Assembly: GCF_000718095.1 (NCBI RefSeq)
Contig: NZ_JOEI01000028.1
Coordinates: 16,368-80,367, forward strand
Source: Streptomyces scopuliridis RB72
Lineage (GTDB): Bacteria; Actinomycetota; Actinomycetes; Streptomycetales; Streptomycetaceae
DNA: 64,000 bases
Direction: 5' to 3'
In this document: one piece after another, positions 33,751-42,234 of the stretch
How the letters are laid out: every line of letters begins with the position of its first letter
Numbering within the stretch: position 1 is the first letter of the stretch
Notes under the pieces: model-generated
What the model was told of the DNA's origin: nothing
What the model saw: only the letters and a program-made list of their open reading frames with translations
The model's database searches: none
Translations under genes and position numbers: made by a program

Positions 33751-35511
33751 ATGGCCTCGGTCACTTCCCTCGCTTCGACCGTCGATCAGCGCATCGCGGA
33801 CGCCCTCTCGGCAGCCCTGCCGGAGGCCGGTCCCGCGAGCCCGCTGCTCCGCCGAAGCGACCGGGCCGATTTCCAGGCCAATGGTCTCCTGGCGCTCGCC
33901 AAGCAGCTCAAGGGCAACCCGCGCGAGCTGGCGGCACGGGTCGTGACATCGCTCCCCGCCGATGACGTGATCAAGGAGATCGAGGTCTCCGGCCCCGGCT
34001 TCCTCAACATCACGATCACGGACCGGGCGATCATCGAGACCCTCGCGGCCCGCGCGGCGGACGCCCGGCTCGGCGTCCCGTACGAGCCGGACCCGGGCAC
34101 GACCGTCGTCGACTACGCGCAGCCGAACGTGGCCAAGGAGATGCACGTCGGGCATCTGCGCTCCGCCGTGATCGGCGCGGCGATGGTGGAGATCCTGGAG
34201 TTCACGGGCGAGAAGGTGGTCCGGCGCCATCACATCGGCGACTGGGGCACGCAATTCGGCATGCTCATCCAGTATCTGATCGAGCACCCCCACGAGCTGG
34301 ACCACAAGGGCGCCGCCACCTCCGGCGAGGAGGCGATGTCCTCCCTGAACCGGCTCTACAAGGCATCGCGGACGCTCTTCGACTCCGACCCGGAGTTCAA
34401 GGCGCGCGCCCGGGACCGGGTGGTGCACCTCCAGGCCGGTGACAAGGAGACGCTGGCCCTGTGGCAGCGGTTCGTGGACGAGTCGAAGATCTACTTCTAC
34501 TCGGTCTTCAACCAGCTCGACATGGAGATCCGCGACCCCGACATCGTCGGCGAGTCCGGCTACAACGACATGCTGGAGGAGACCTGCCGGATCCTGGAGG
34601 AGTCCGGGGTCGCGGTCCGCTCCGAGGGCGCGCTCTGTGTCTTCTTCGACGATGTGAAGGGCCCGGACGGCAACAAGGTCCCGCTCATCGTCAAGAAGTC
34701 CAACGGCGGCTACGGCTACGCGGCCACCGACCTCTCCGCGATCCGCGACCGGGTGCGGAACCTGTCGGCGACGACCCTGCTGTACGTGGTCGACGCGCGC
34801 CAGTCGCTGCACTTCAAGATGGTCTTCGAGACCGCCCGCCGGGCCGGCTGGCTGAACGACGAGGTCCACGCCGTCCAGCTGGCCTTCGGCACGGTCCTCG
34901 GCAAGGACGGCAAGCCGTTCAAGACCCGTGAGGGCGAGACCGTACGGCTGGTGGACCTGCTGGACGAGGCGGTCGAGCGGGCGACGGCGGTCGTACGGGA
35001 AAAGGCGAAGGACCTGAGCGAGGACGAGATCGCCGAGCGCGGCAGCCAGGTGGGCATCGGCGCGGTGAAGTACGCCGACCTGTCCACGTCCGCCGCCCGC
35101 GACTACAAGTTCGACCTGGACCAGATGGTCTCGCTGAATGGCGACACGTCCGTCTACATCCAGTACGCGTACGCCCGTATCCAGTCGATCCTGCGCAAGG
35201 CGGGCGACGCGAAGCCGGCCGCCCACCCGGAACTGGACCTGGCCCCGGCCGAGCGGGCACTGGGCCTGCACGTGGACCAGTTCGGCGAGGTCCTGGCGGA
35301 GGTCGCGTCGGCGTACGAACCGCACAAGCTCGCCGCGTACCTGTACCAACTGGCGTCGCACTTCACGACGTTCTACGACCAGTGCCACGTACTGAGCGAC
35401 GACAACCCGGCGGAGCTCGTCGAGAACCGCCTCTTCCTCTGCGACATCACGGCCCGCACGCTCCACCAGGGCCTCGCGCTCCTGGGCATCCGCGCCCCCG
35501 AGCGCCTGTAA
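33751..35511 (+). CDS. argS: Arginyl-tRNA synthetase
   Basis: Charges tRNA-Arg. The 586-residue class I synthetase has the N-terminal Add-1 domain ([14 protein letters not shown]), the HIGH-like [33 protein letters not shown], the catalytic-domain segment [13 protein letters not shown] and a C-terminal DALR anticodon domain ending near [19 protein letters not shown] 33751 lies in a region where homology begins with [26 protein letters not shown] upstream is only a moderate ribosome binding site. A strong terminator follows the stop. Confidence 0.96.
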   Translation: MASVTSLASTVDQRIADALSAALPEAGPASPLLRRSDRADFQANGLLALAKQLKGNPRELAARVVTSLPADDVIKEIEVSGPGFLNITITDRAIIETLAARAADARLGVPYEPDPGTTVVDYAQPNVAKEMHVGHLRSAVIGAAMVEILEFTGEKVVRRHHIGDWGTQFGMLIQYLIEHPHELDHKGAATSGEEAMSSLNRLYKASRTLFDSDPEFKARARDRVVHLQAGDKETLALWQRFVDESKIYFYSVFNQLDMEIRDPDIVGESGYNDMLEETCRILEESGVAVRSEGALCVFFDDVKGPDGNKVPLIVKKSNGGYGYAATDLSAIRDRVRNLSATTLLYVVDARQSLHFKMVFETARRAGWLNDEVHAVQLAFGTVLGKDGKPFKTREGETVRLVDLLDEAVERATAVVREKAKDLSEDEIAERGSQVGIGAVKYADLSTSAARDYKFDLDQMVSLNGDTSVYIQYAYARIQSILRKAGDAKPAAHPELDLAPAERALGLHVDQFGEVLAEVASAYEPHKLAAYLYQLASHFTTFYDQCHVLSDDNPAELVENRLFLCDITARTLHQGLALLGIRAPERL

Positions 35512-35529
35512 CGCTCCGTACGCACTACA

Positions 35530-35564
35530 GGGCGCCACCGCAAGCAGCGGTGGCGCCCTTTCTC
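35530..35564 (+). terminator. Intrinsic terminator after argS
   Basis: gggcgccaccgc (35530-35541) pairs perfectly with gcggtggcgccc (35547-35558) around loop aagca, followed by tttctct. A 12-bp GC-rich stem with a T-rich tail is a strong factor-independent terminator, and it separates argS from the following two-gene unit. Confidence 0.92.
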
Positions 35565-35629
35565 TCATACCTGGCGCACCGATAGCCTCTGATTACAGCA
35601 AGTTACGTCAGCGTGCGAAGGGGAGACCG

Positions 35630-35740
35630 ATGGGCGGCAGTCACAGCGGGAAGCCCGACCCGGCCGAGAGCGACGGACACAAACCCGACAAGCCAATTCC
35701 GCCGGCCGATCCGAAACGACCTGAAACGCCGAAGAGGTGA
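35630..35740 (+). CDS. Short peptide gene, candidate RiPP precursor
   Basis: A 36-codon gene. ATG 35630 is preceded by AAGGGGAGA at optimal spacing. The peptide starts MGGSHSGKPDPAESDGHKPD and continues with a Pro-rich, Lys-rich tail ending KR. It has four Asp (10, 15, 20, 27), one in an Asp-Gly pair (15-16), which is the context that most easily forms aspartimide, and no Cys. Its TGA overlaps the GTG of a protein-isoaspartate methyltransferase-like gene (GTGA, 35737-35740). Stand-alone enzymes of this kind are known to modify Asp in small precursor peptides of the imiditide type. The strong ribosome binding site and overlap support a real gene; the RiPP role is inferred. Confidence 0.6.
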   Translation: MGGSHSGKPDPAESDGHKPDKPIPPADPKRPETPKR

Positions 35741-36882
35741 GCAGAGAAAGCTCTCGGGTCGGCCTCGTCGAGGAGCTGACCCGAGGGGGCTACCTCTCCC
35801 CCTCGTGGCGCGACGCGTTCACGCGGGTCGATCGCAAGCAGTTCATCCCGGACCGCATCTGGGTCCGGGGCGACGACGGCTACCACCCGCTCAACCGCAC
35901 CACCGATCCCGACCGCTGGCACGCCCTTGTCTATGACGATCAGGCACTCGTCACCCAGGTCGAGGACAACGGCGGTGGCACGGCGCTCATCCCCTCCAGC
36001 TCGGCGAGCATGCCGCGCGTCGTCGCCACCATGCTCGACGCCCTCGCCGTGGCCGACGGACAGACTGCGCTGGAGATCGGCACCGGCACCGGCTACAACG
36101 CCGCTCTCCTCAGCGAACAGCTCGGCGACCGGCACGTGGTCTCCATCGAAGTGGACCCCCGTATCGCGGACACCGCACGAGCGAGCCTGAAGGCCGCCGG
36201 TTACGCCCCCACGGTCATCACCGGCGACGGCGGGCTCGGTTGTCCCCCGTACGCGCCGTACGACCGGATCATCGTCACCTGCGCCCTCCATACGGTGCCG
36301 TACGCCCTGGCGGAGCAGACCGCTCCCGGCGGGGCGATCGTGCTGCCGTGGGGGACCGGCCTGTACAACGGCGTCCTCCTGCGCCTCACCGCAGGCGGTG
36401 ACGGCACCGCGAGCGGCCCCGTCATCGGTGACTCCGCCTTCATGTGGAACAGGGGCGAGACCCCCCACCGGGACGTCATGGCCACCGTCAAGGAACAGGA
36501 CCGGGCCACAGCCTCGCGCACCTGCCTCGACCCCCGGCTCGTACTCGGCGACGAGAACGCCGCCTTCACCGCGGGAATCCTCGTGCCCGACTGCCGTTAC
36601 AGCGTCGGGCACGGCCCCGACGGCGAGTTCACGCTCTGGCTGGCCGACCATGCCACCAGCTCCTGGGCCAGTGTCGACTACGTCCCCGACGCGGCGGAGC
36701 ATGACAGCCGGCAGTACGGCCCCCGCCGGCTCTGGGGCGAGGTGGAGGCCGCGTACGCCTGGTGGCAGAGCGCTGGATCACCGGACCGCACCCGGTACGG
36801 CCTCACTGTGAACGCCGCCGGTCAGCACCTCTGGCTCGACAGCCCGGACACTCTGGTGCCGGAGAGGCACCAGGTGGATTGA
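35737..36882 (+). CDS. Protein-L-isoaspartate O-methyltransferase-like enzyme
   Basis: A 381-residue SAM-dependent methyltransferase of the PCMT type. The order is an N-terminal region (VGLVEELTRGGYLSPSWRDA, VDRKQFIPDRIW), a substrate-loop segment SSSASMPRVVATMLDAL, motif I ALEIGTGTGYNAALL, an acidic motif VVSIEVDPRIA and DRIIVTCALHTVPYAL, then an extra C-terminal domain of about 150 residues not found in housekeeping PCMT (about 210 residues). The GTG start overlaps the stop of the 36-codon gene, so the two are coupled. Extended PCMT homologues of this size occur with RiPP precursors, where they methylate Asp and trigger aspartimide formation. A repair role is the alternative, but the extension and coupling argue against it. 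Confidence 0.85.
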   Translation: MSRESSRVGLVEELTRGGYLSPSWRDAFTRVDRKQFIPDRIWVRGDDGYHPLNRTTDPDRWHALVYDDQALVTQVEDNGGGTALIPSSSASMPRVVATMLDALAVADGQTALEIGTGTGYNAALLSEQLGDRHVVSIEVDPRIADTARASLKAAGYAPTVITGDGGLGCPPYAPYDRIIVTCALHTVPYALAEQTAPGGAIVLPWGTGLYNGVLLRLTAGGDGTASGPVIGDSAFMWNRGETPHRDVMATVKEQDRATASRTCLDPRLVLGDENAAFTAGILVPDCRYSVGHGPDGEFTLWLADHATSSWASVDYVPDAAEHDSRQYGPRRLWGEVEAAYAWWQSAGSPDRTRYGLTVNAAGQHLWLDSPDTLVPERHQVD

Positions 36883-36897
36883 CCCGCAGCGACAGCT

Positions 36898-36943
36898 ACA
36901 CCGTTCCCGTTCACGAGGAAGGCCGCGTGAACGGGAACGGTGT
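36898..36943. terminator. Two-way terminator hairpin
   Basis: acaccgttcccgttcacg (36898-36915) pairs perfectly over 18 bp with cgtgaacgggaacggtgt (36926-36943), with a 10-base loop. It lies between the convergent methyltransferase and beta-propeller genes. Confidence 0.9.
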
Positions 36944-36974
36944 GGCACATGCTGTGCCCGATGCGATGGACGCG

Positions 36975-38141
36975 TCAGAGCGCGACGATGCCTTCGCCGC
37001 CGACTCCGTCGGGGACCTTGGTGGTGCTGATCTTGGTCAGCGAGCCGTCCCGGTTGATACGGAAGGCGTCGACCGCGCCCGCGCCGCCGGTCTGGACGTA
37101 GAGGAAGTGGCCGTCGGGGGTGATGGACGAGTCCACCGTGCCCGTGCCCGTCGGGGTGTTGCCCAGCGGTTCGAGGTGGGCCTCGCGCGTCTGGCGGAAG
37201 CGGGACAGGGTGTTGCTGCCCGCGTTGGAGACGTAGAAGTGGTCGCCGTTGCGCACGATCCAGCAGCTGGCCTGCTGGCCGGTCGGTGTGTCGTCGACGA
37301 GGGTGGTCCGGCCGTCCGTGTGGAGACGGAACGTCAGGACGCTGTTCTCCGCCCCGTCGGCGACGACGAGCCGGTTGCGCGCGTCGAAGGTCAGCCCGAA
37401 CGGCTGCGCGCCCGCCTTGCTGTCCACCACAGGCTTGGCGGACGGTGTGCCGTCGCGGCCGAGGGGGAAGACCTCGATGCTGTTGCCGCCCAGCTTGGTC
37501 GTGACGACCAGCTGCGATCCGTCGGGGGTGAAGGCCACCTGCCCCGGGGTGTGGGTGAACTCGGGTGCGGTGCCGGTGTTCAGGTGCAGCGCACGGTTCC
37601 AGTCCGCGACCCGGTGCAGCTTGCCCTCCTTCAGCCGGTAGCCCTGGATGGAGCCGCCCTCGCGCGCGTTGAGTACGAATACCCGGTCCCCGTGCGCGGT
37701 CACGCTGACCGGGAACACGCCGCCGGAGGCGATGACCTGCTTACGGTGGAGCCGGTCGCCCTCGACCGAGAACACGGTGACCGTGTTGCTGCCGGCGTTC
37801 ACCGCGTACAGCAGCTTGTGGTGAGGGTCGTACGTCAGCGATCCCTGCGAGGCGAGGTGGTCGACGGCAGAGCCGCCGAGGACACCGCCCTTGCCGCCGG
37901 TGCCGTACACCGTACGGCGGTGCAGCGAACCGTCGGCGTCGCGACTGTAGGCGATCACCTGGTTGCCTTCGACACGGTCGTTCTGGACGAACACCGCCCT
38001 GCCGTGGCCCCCGGCGGGCGGGGCGGGTGTGGCGGTGGCGCCGGCGGTGGCGCTGGCGGGCACAGCGAAGGCGACCGTCGAGAGGGCCACGGTCACGGCG
38101 ACCTTGGCAATACGGGTGAACCTGCGGGTAGTTGTCGGCAT
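36975..38141 (-). CDS. Secreted lactonase-like beta-propeller protein
   Basis: A 388-residue protein with a signal peptide (RIAKVAVTVALSTVAFAVPA, cleavage near ASATA at 32). The mature part consists of repeated propeller blades: LLYAVNAGSNTVTVFSVEG, HFYVSNAGSNTLSRFRQT, FLYVQTGGAGAVDAFRINRD, and resembles the 6-phosphogluconolactonase/YVTN-type seven-bladed fold. No catalytic residues can be assigned, so an enzymatic role is uncertain. AGGAAGAG precedes ATG 38141. The 246 bases upstream, up to the tetR stop, hold nothing else I can name. Confidence 0.88.
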   Translation of the reverse strand: MPTTTRRFTRIAKVAVTVALSTVAFAVPASATAGATATPAPPAGGHGRAVFVQNDRVEGNQVIAYSRDADGSLHRRTVYGTGGKGGVLGGSAVDHLASQGSLTYDPHHKLLYAVNAGSNTVTVFSVEGDRLHRKQVIASGGVFPVSVTAHGDRVFVLNAREGGSIQGYRLKEGKLHRVADWNRALHLNTGTAPEFTHTPGQVAFTPDGSQLVVTTKLGGNSIEVFPLGRDGTPSAKPVVDSKAGAQPFGLTFDARNRLVVADGAENSVLTFRLHTDGRTTLVDDTPTGQQASCWIVRNGDHFYVSNAGSNTLSRFRQTREAHLEPLGNTPTGTGTVDSSITPDGHFLYVQTGGAGAVDAFRINRDGSLTKISTTKVPDGVGGEGIVAL

Positions 38142-38387
38142 CTGCCTCTTCCTGAGTCGGGCCGGCCGGGGGGCGACTCCAGTGAGGCGGGCGCACACCG
38201 CGGCCGGCGCAGGGCGTCATTCCGCCGTCATATTGAGGGGAGGAGAGCTCGCGCCGACGGACCATCGCCCATCGGGTAATTCCTTCGGATGATCAGGGGA
38301 CGCGAACGGTCGCACGCCAGGCGGGCGCACCGCCCCCGCTTCCGGCTCCGCTTGTCGCACGCCCTGCTCAGCTCCGGGGCCCGGTGT

Positions 38388-38957
38388 TCAGCTGCGGGGG
38401 CTCAGTCCCGCCACGGCCAGCCGGAACAGCCGGTCCGCCTGGGCAGCGGGATCGGGGTGGTGCTCCGAGGCCAGGGCGATGCCGACGATCAGCGTGATCA
38501 GTTCGCCGATGGTGATGCCCCGCTCCACCGCGCCGTCCTGCACCGCGCGGTGGAGCAGTGGGGCCCCCGCCTCTTCGATCGCCGCCGAGCAGGCGTTCTC
38601 GTACACCGAGTCGGGCCCGGCCTCGTCGTCGTAGGCCAGCGCGGCAGCGAAGCCTCGGGCGGAGGCGCAGTAGGCGACCACGTCACTCAGCCATTCCAGC
38701 AGCGCGCTCCGGCTGTCGTCCTCGCCCGCCAAGTCGTGGGCGCGGACACACAGTGCCTCGATCCGCGTCCGGGAAACCGCCTTCAGCAGCGCGCTGCGGG
38801 TGGGGAAGTGCCGGCGCACCGTCGCCGAGCCGACCCCCGCGGTGCGGGCGATCTGTTCCAGGGACGCGTTGACGCCGTGCGCGGCGACCTCCTCCTCGGC
38901 CACGGCGAGGATGCGCGCGTAGTTGCGCCGGGCGTCCGCGCGCTGGTGGGCGGGCAC
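38388..38957 (-). CDS. TetR-family transcriptional regulator
   Basis: A 189-residue repressor. Residues 12-58 are the HTH (YARILAVAEEEVAAHGVNAS, LEQIARTAGVGSATVRRHF). The C-terminal domain fits the SbtR/YdeS-like group (LALASEHHPDPAAQADRLFR). GTG 38957 has a strong GGAGGTGA site. It diverges from an NmrA-type oxidoreductase and the intergenic region carries two copies of one operator, so it is likely a local repressor of both. Inducer unknown. Confidence 0.9.
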   Translation of the reverse strand: MPAHQRADARRNYARILAVAEEEVAAHGVNASLEQIARTAGVGSATVRRHFPTRSALLKAVSRTRIEALCVRAHDLAGEDDSRSALLEWLSDVVAYCASARGFAAALAYDDEAGPDSVYENACSAAIEEAGAPLLHRAVQDGAVERGITIGELITLIVGIALASEHHPDPAAQADRLFRLAVAGLSPRS

Positions 38958-38976
38958 GGCGTCACCTCCGGTTCTG

Positions 38977-39037
38977 TTAAGTGGCGGGCCCCGCCGTATT
39001 GTATCGTCAGCTTAAGTGGCGGGCCCCGCCACTTAAG
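38977..39037. promoter_or_regulatory. Duplicated operator in a tetR/oxidoreductase intergenic region
   Basis: ttaagtggcgggccccgcc occurs at 38977-38995 and again at 39012-39030. The second copy extends to a near-perfect 27-bp palindrome (39011-39037; 13-base arms cttaagtggcggg / cccgccacttaag around one base). The copies are 35 bases apart, one close to each start codon, so each divergent promoter can be covered by its own repressor dimer pair. An AT-containing stretch between them (gtattgtatcgt) may hold the promoters. Confidence 0.85.
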
Positions 39038-39070
39038 TCCGAGCAAGCCGCGAGCAACCCGAGGAGCGTC

Positions 39071-39994
39071 ATGTCCCCCGATCCCGCACCCGTCCTGGTC
39101 ACCGGCTCCACCGGCAGGCAGGGCGGCGCCACCGCCCGCGCCCTGCTCGCGGCGGGCGTTCCCGTCCGCGCCCTGGTCCGCGACCCGGCCACCGGCCGGG
39201 CCAGGGCCGTCGAGGCGCTCGGCGCCGAACTGGTCACCGGCGACCTCCACGACCGCGAGTCCGTCATCCGGGCCGCCGAGGGCGCCCGCGCCGTCTTCTC
39301 CGTGCAGATGCCGGCCATGACCGGGGACACCTTCGATTTCGAAGGGGAGATAACCCAGGGCGTCAACCTGATCGAGGGCGCGAAGGCCGCCGGCGTACCG
39401 CAGTTCGTACACACGTCCGTCAGTGGCGCCGGTCAACACACCGGGACTCCCGGCTGGGCGGAAGGCCGCTGGGCTTCGATGGAAGCCACCCTCGGCGCCA
39501 AGAGCGCGATCCAGGACCGGGTGCGCGAGGCCGGCTTCCCCCACTGGACGCTCATCAAGCCCGGCTTCTTCATGGAGAACTTCCTGCCGTCCATGGCGTT
39601 CCTCTTCCCACGCGGGATCAAGGGCGGCATCGTGTCCGTCCTGAATCCCGCCACCCGGCTGTCCCTCGCCGCGGTGCGGGACATCGGCAGGGCGGCCACC
39701 GCGGCCATTACGGCGCCGGAGCGGTTCGACGGGGTCGAGCTGGAGCTGGCGAGCGACTACCTGTCGATGACGGAGATCGCCGAGGTCCTCTCCCGCGCCC
39801 TGGATACGGAGCTGTCCGCGCCGGACATGACCGAGGAGGAGGCCCGCGCCGCCGGAATGCCGGGGATGGGCGCCGGGCACGAGTGGATGAACGTCGCCGG
39901 CCAGCCGGCCCGCCCGGAGTACGCGAAGGACCTCGGCATCCCCCTCACCAGCTTCGAGGAATGGGCACAGGAACACATGCGGGCCAGGGCCTGA
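39071..39994 (+). CDS. NmrA-family NAD(P)-binding oxidoreductase
   Basis: A 307-residue atypical SDR. It starts MSPDPAPVLVTGSTGRQGGA with the GxxGxxG motif, then VRALVRDPATGRA, ELVTGDLHDRESV, FVHTSVSGAGQHTG and WTLIKPGFFMENFLPSM, all standard for NmrA/HSCARG proteins, which sense redox state or act as quinone reductases. ATG 39071 follows GAGGAG. It diverges from the TetR gene across the duplicated operator and should be its main target. Confidence 0.9.
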   Translation: MSPDPAPVLVTGSTGRQGGATARALLAAGVPVRALVRDPATGRARAVEALGAELVTGDLHDRESVIRAAEGARAVFSVQMPAMTGDTFDFEGEITQGVNLIEGAKAAGVPQFVHTSVSGAGQHTGTPGWAEGRWASMEATLGAKSAIQDRVREAGFPHWTLIKPGFFMENFLPSMAFLFPRGIKGGIVSVLNPATRLSLAAVRDIGRAATAAITAPERFDGVELELASDYLSMTEIAEVLSRALDTELSAPDMTEEEARAAGMPGMGAGHEWMNVAGQPARPEYAKDLGIPLTSFEEWAQEHMRARA

Positions 39995-40000
39995 CGCCGC

Positions 40001-40036
40001 TCTGATCCCGGGTCGGCCGGCCGACCCGGGATCAGA
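40001..40036. terminator. Perfect hairpin after the NmrA-type gene
   Basis: tctgatcccgggtcgg (40001-40016) pairs fully with ccgacccgggatcaga (40021-40036) around ccgg. A 16-bp stem 6 bases after the stop codon is a strong terminator for the NmrA-type gene. Confidence 0.9.
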
Positions 40037-40115
40037 AGGCGCTCCAAACCCCTACGACCCCCAGAACACCGACCGGCGAGCGTGTGGCGGGGCGGGGTCG
40101 GGTACGACTGAGCGC

Positions 40116-40478
40116 ATGATCTTCCATCTGCTTCCCCTCGACGACTGGCGACGCGACCCGGACCAGCCGTACGCGCCCGCGTCGCTCGCCACCGACGGTT
40201 TCATCCACTGCTCCCCGGACGAACCGGTCACCCTGGCCATCGCCAACGCGTTCTACCGCGACACGGCCCGCCCGCTGCTGGCGCTGCTCATCGACGAGGA
40301 GTCACTGAAAGCGCGGTTGGTCTGGCAGCAGGCCGAGAAGGCGCCGCCCGGGGTCGCGGACGACACCCGGTTCCCCCATGTGTACGGCCCCCTCAACCGC
40401 GATGCGGTGACCGAGATTCGGGAGGTCGAGTGGGACGCGACGGGTGCTGCGGTGGCGCTCGGGGACGCGGAGATCTAA
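40116..40478 (+). CDS. DUF952 family protein
   Basis: A 120-residue protein: MIFHLLPLDDWRRDPDQPYA, DGFIHCSPDEPVTLAIANAF and FPHVYGPLNRDAVTEI. These are the fixed points of DUF952 (ADP-ribosyltransferase-like fold, about 110 residues), including the F-I-H-C-S core. Function is unknown. It is a single-gene unit that converges on the HATPase gene with 9 bases between the stops. Confidence 0.93.
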   Translation: MIFHLLPLDDWRRDPDQPYAPASLATDGFIHCSPDEPVTLAIANAFYRDTARPLLALLIDEESLKARLVWQQAEKAPPGVADDTRFPHVYGPLNRDAVTEIREVEWDATGAAVALGDAEI

Positions 40479-40487
40479 CGGCGGTGC

Positions 40488-40973
40488 CTATGGTCCGGGC
40501 GGCAGGAGATCCGTCCAGCCCTCCGCGTGGTGAGTGACTGACGGGGGCGTTGTCTCGTCGGCTTCCTTCTGGTCCACCGCGAACTCGCACCACACCACCT
40601 TGCCGGGGTTCCGCTCCCCGACGCCCCACTTGTCGGCGAACGCCGCGACGAGCAGCAGACCGCGCCCGCCCTCGCCGTCCGGCGAATGAACAATCTGGGG
40701 GACGCCGGGACCGCTGTCGTGCACTTCGATACGGAGGACGTCGCCGTCGTACCGCAGGTTCAGTCGAAACCCACGGCCGGGCGGTACGCCGTGCAGCAGC
40801 GCGTTGGTGCAGAGCTCACTTACGCACAGCAACACGTCGTCGGCGGGGAAGCCTTCGGTCAAATCCCAGTCGACCAGGGCCCAGTGGGTGAACTTCCTGG
40901 CTGCGGGAACGGACCGCCGGTCACGGCGGAAGAACCTCTCCCGGAGAACGAAGTGGCGAGTTGTCGCATTCAT
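40488..40973 (-). CDS. HATPase-domain protein (RsbW-like anti-sigma kinase or partner)
   Basis: A 161-residue GHKL ATPase domain: N-box LCVSELCTNALLHG, G1 box EVHDSGPGVP and G2 box GGRGLLLVAAFADKW, as in RsbW/SpoIIAB-type proteins. It is not fused to anything. It diverges from an XRE/DUF5753 regulator followed by DUF397. This trio (HATPase, WhiJ-like XRE, DUF397) is a recurring Streptomyces regulatory set in which the small DUF397 protein and the ATPase are thought to act on or with the XRE protein. Its direct partner is unknown. Confidence 0.88.
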   Translation of the reverse strand: MNATTRHFVLRERFFRRDRRSVPAARKFTHWALVDWDLTEGFPADDVLLCVSELCTNALLHGVPPGRGFRLNLRYDGDVLRIEVHDSGPGVPQIVHSPDGEGGRGLLLVAAFADKWGVGERNPGKVVWCEFAVDQKEADETTPPSVTHHAEGWTDLLPPGP

Positions 40974-41084
40974 GGAGCGATCGTTGCGGAGAGTGACTAA
41001 CGTAGAACAGTGAGGGAGCCCGTACGGATTTTTTGTACGGCCTCCGATCGATCAAGCACGGGCTGGCACGGGGAGTTGGTCGGC

Positions 41085-41912
41085 ATGAGTCCCAGGAAAC
41101 GTCTCAACAAGAAGAGTTCATCCGCGATGAAGATGCTGGGCGCCCAAGTGGCGGCGTTCCGCAGGGCGGCGGGGTACACGCAGCGGTCACTGGCCGAACG
41201 CATCGTCGCGGACGAGGAGACCATCGCCTCGATCGAGCAGGGAAGACGACCGCTGAAGGAAGATCTGGCAAAGACCCTGGATGAGTTGCTTGATACCAAG
41301 GGCGCGTTGTCGGTCGGAGTCGACAACATGCCGGAGATCGACCTTTTCCCGCTGTGGGCGGAGCAGTTCCTGGACCATGAACGCGAGGCGATCGTCCTGT
41401 CCTCGTACCAGAATCAGGTACTGCCCGGACTGCTCCAAACCGAGGCTTACGCCCGCGAGGTCTTCTGCAACCGCGTCCCGGCATTCGACAGGGACGAGAT
41501 CGAGATCAAGACCGCGGCCCGTATCGACCGGCAGGAGATCCTGCACCGCAAAGTTCCGCCGACCATCAACTACGTGATCTGGGAACCGGTGTTCCGCCTC
41601 CCCATCGGCGGCCGAGAGGTCTACGCCGACCAAATCCGCCATCTTCGCACTTGCGCCGAACTCCCAGGCCTCTCCATCCAATTCCTACCCCTGCACCGCG
41701 CGACCCACGCCGGGCTCGATGGCCCGTTCATCCTCTTGGAGACGCCCGATCACCAGCATCTCGCCTACAACGAGACCCAGCGCGGCAGCCAGTGGGTCTC
41801 CGATCCCGACGAGGTATCCATCCTGGCGCGCAAGTATGCGATGCTGCGATCGCAGGCCCTCACCCCCGAGGACACCAGGGGCCTGCTGGGCGAGCTTCTA
41901 GGAGAGCAATGA
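41085..41912 (+). CDS. XRE-family regulator with DUF5753 domain (WhiJ-like)
   Basis: A 275-residue regulator. Residues 17-75 form the HTH (LGAQVAAFRRAAGYTQRSLA, ADEETIASIEQGRRPL). Residues about 90-270 are DUF5753 (EREAIVLSSYQNQVLPGLLQ, TEAYAREVF, ARIDRQEIL, LAYNETQRGSQW). ATG 41085 has GGGGAG at a good distance; a GTG at 41010 is possible but unlikely. The stop overlaps the DUF397 start (ATGA). WhiJ-type regulators control development and antibiotics genes; the target here is unknown. Confidence 0.93.
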   Translation: MSPRKRLNKKSSSAMKMLGAQVAAFRRAAGYTQRSLAERIVADEETIASIEQGRRPLKEDLAKTLDELLDTKGALSVGVDNMPEIDLFPLWAEQFLDHEREAIVLSSYQNQVLPGLLQTEAYAREVFCNRVPAFDRDEIEIKTAARIDRQEILHRKVPPTINYVIWEPVFRLPIGGREVYADQIRHLRTCAELPGLSIQFLPLHRATHAGLDGPFILLETPDHQHLAYNETQRGSQWVSDPDEVSILARKYAMLRSQALTPEDTRGLLGELLGEQ

Positions 41913-42148
41913 ACACCGCGCTTCAGTGGTTCAAATCCAGCTACAGCGGCAGCGAAGGCGGCGACTGCCTCGAAGTCGCCTACAACTGGCGAAAGTCCAG
42001 CCACAGTGGCAGCGAGGGCGGCGACTGCCTCGAAGTCGCCTCATGCCCCCACGCCGTCCACATCCGCGACTCCAAGAACCCCACAGGCCCCACCCTCACC
42101 CTCGCCCCCACCGCCTGGGCCGCCTTCACCGCCTACGCGGCCAACTGA
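41909..42148 (+). CDS. DUF397 protein with internal duplication
   Basis: A 79-residue partner of the XRE regulator; the starts and stops overlap (41909-41912). DUF397 proteins usually have one motif W-x-K-S-S-x-S-x-x-x-x-x-C-V-E-V-A; here it occurs twice in tandem with a period of 20 residues (WFKSSYSGSEGGDCLEVA and WRKSSHSGSEGGDCLEVA). The C-terminal half, VHIRDSKNPTGPTLTLAPTA, is normal. The duplication is preserved in the DNA and looks recent. Known relatives such as BldB-locus proteins affect development; here the role is inferred from the module. Confidence 0.93.
   Translation: MNTALQWFKSSYSGSEGGDCLEVAYNWRKSSHSGSEGGDCLEVASCPHAVHIRDSKNPTGPTLTLAPTAWAAFTAYAAN
41923..42042 (+). repeat. 60-bp tandem duplication inside the DUF397 gene
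   Basis: Two 60-base units code for the two W(F/R)KSS(Y/H)SGSEGGDCLEVA copies. Stretches such as ggcggcgactgcctcgaagt are identical in both. Boundaries are accurate to a few bases. Confidence 0.85.
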
Positions 42149-42234
42149 CCCCACACACCCGGCAACCTTCCGGCTCCCTGCGGCGACATCCGGCTGACGA
42201 CGGCACCACCCCCCACACCCGTCAGGAGTCCCGG

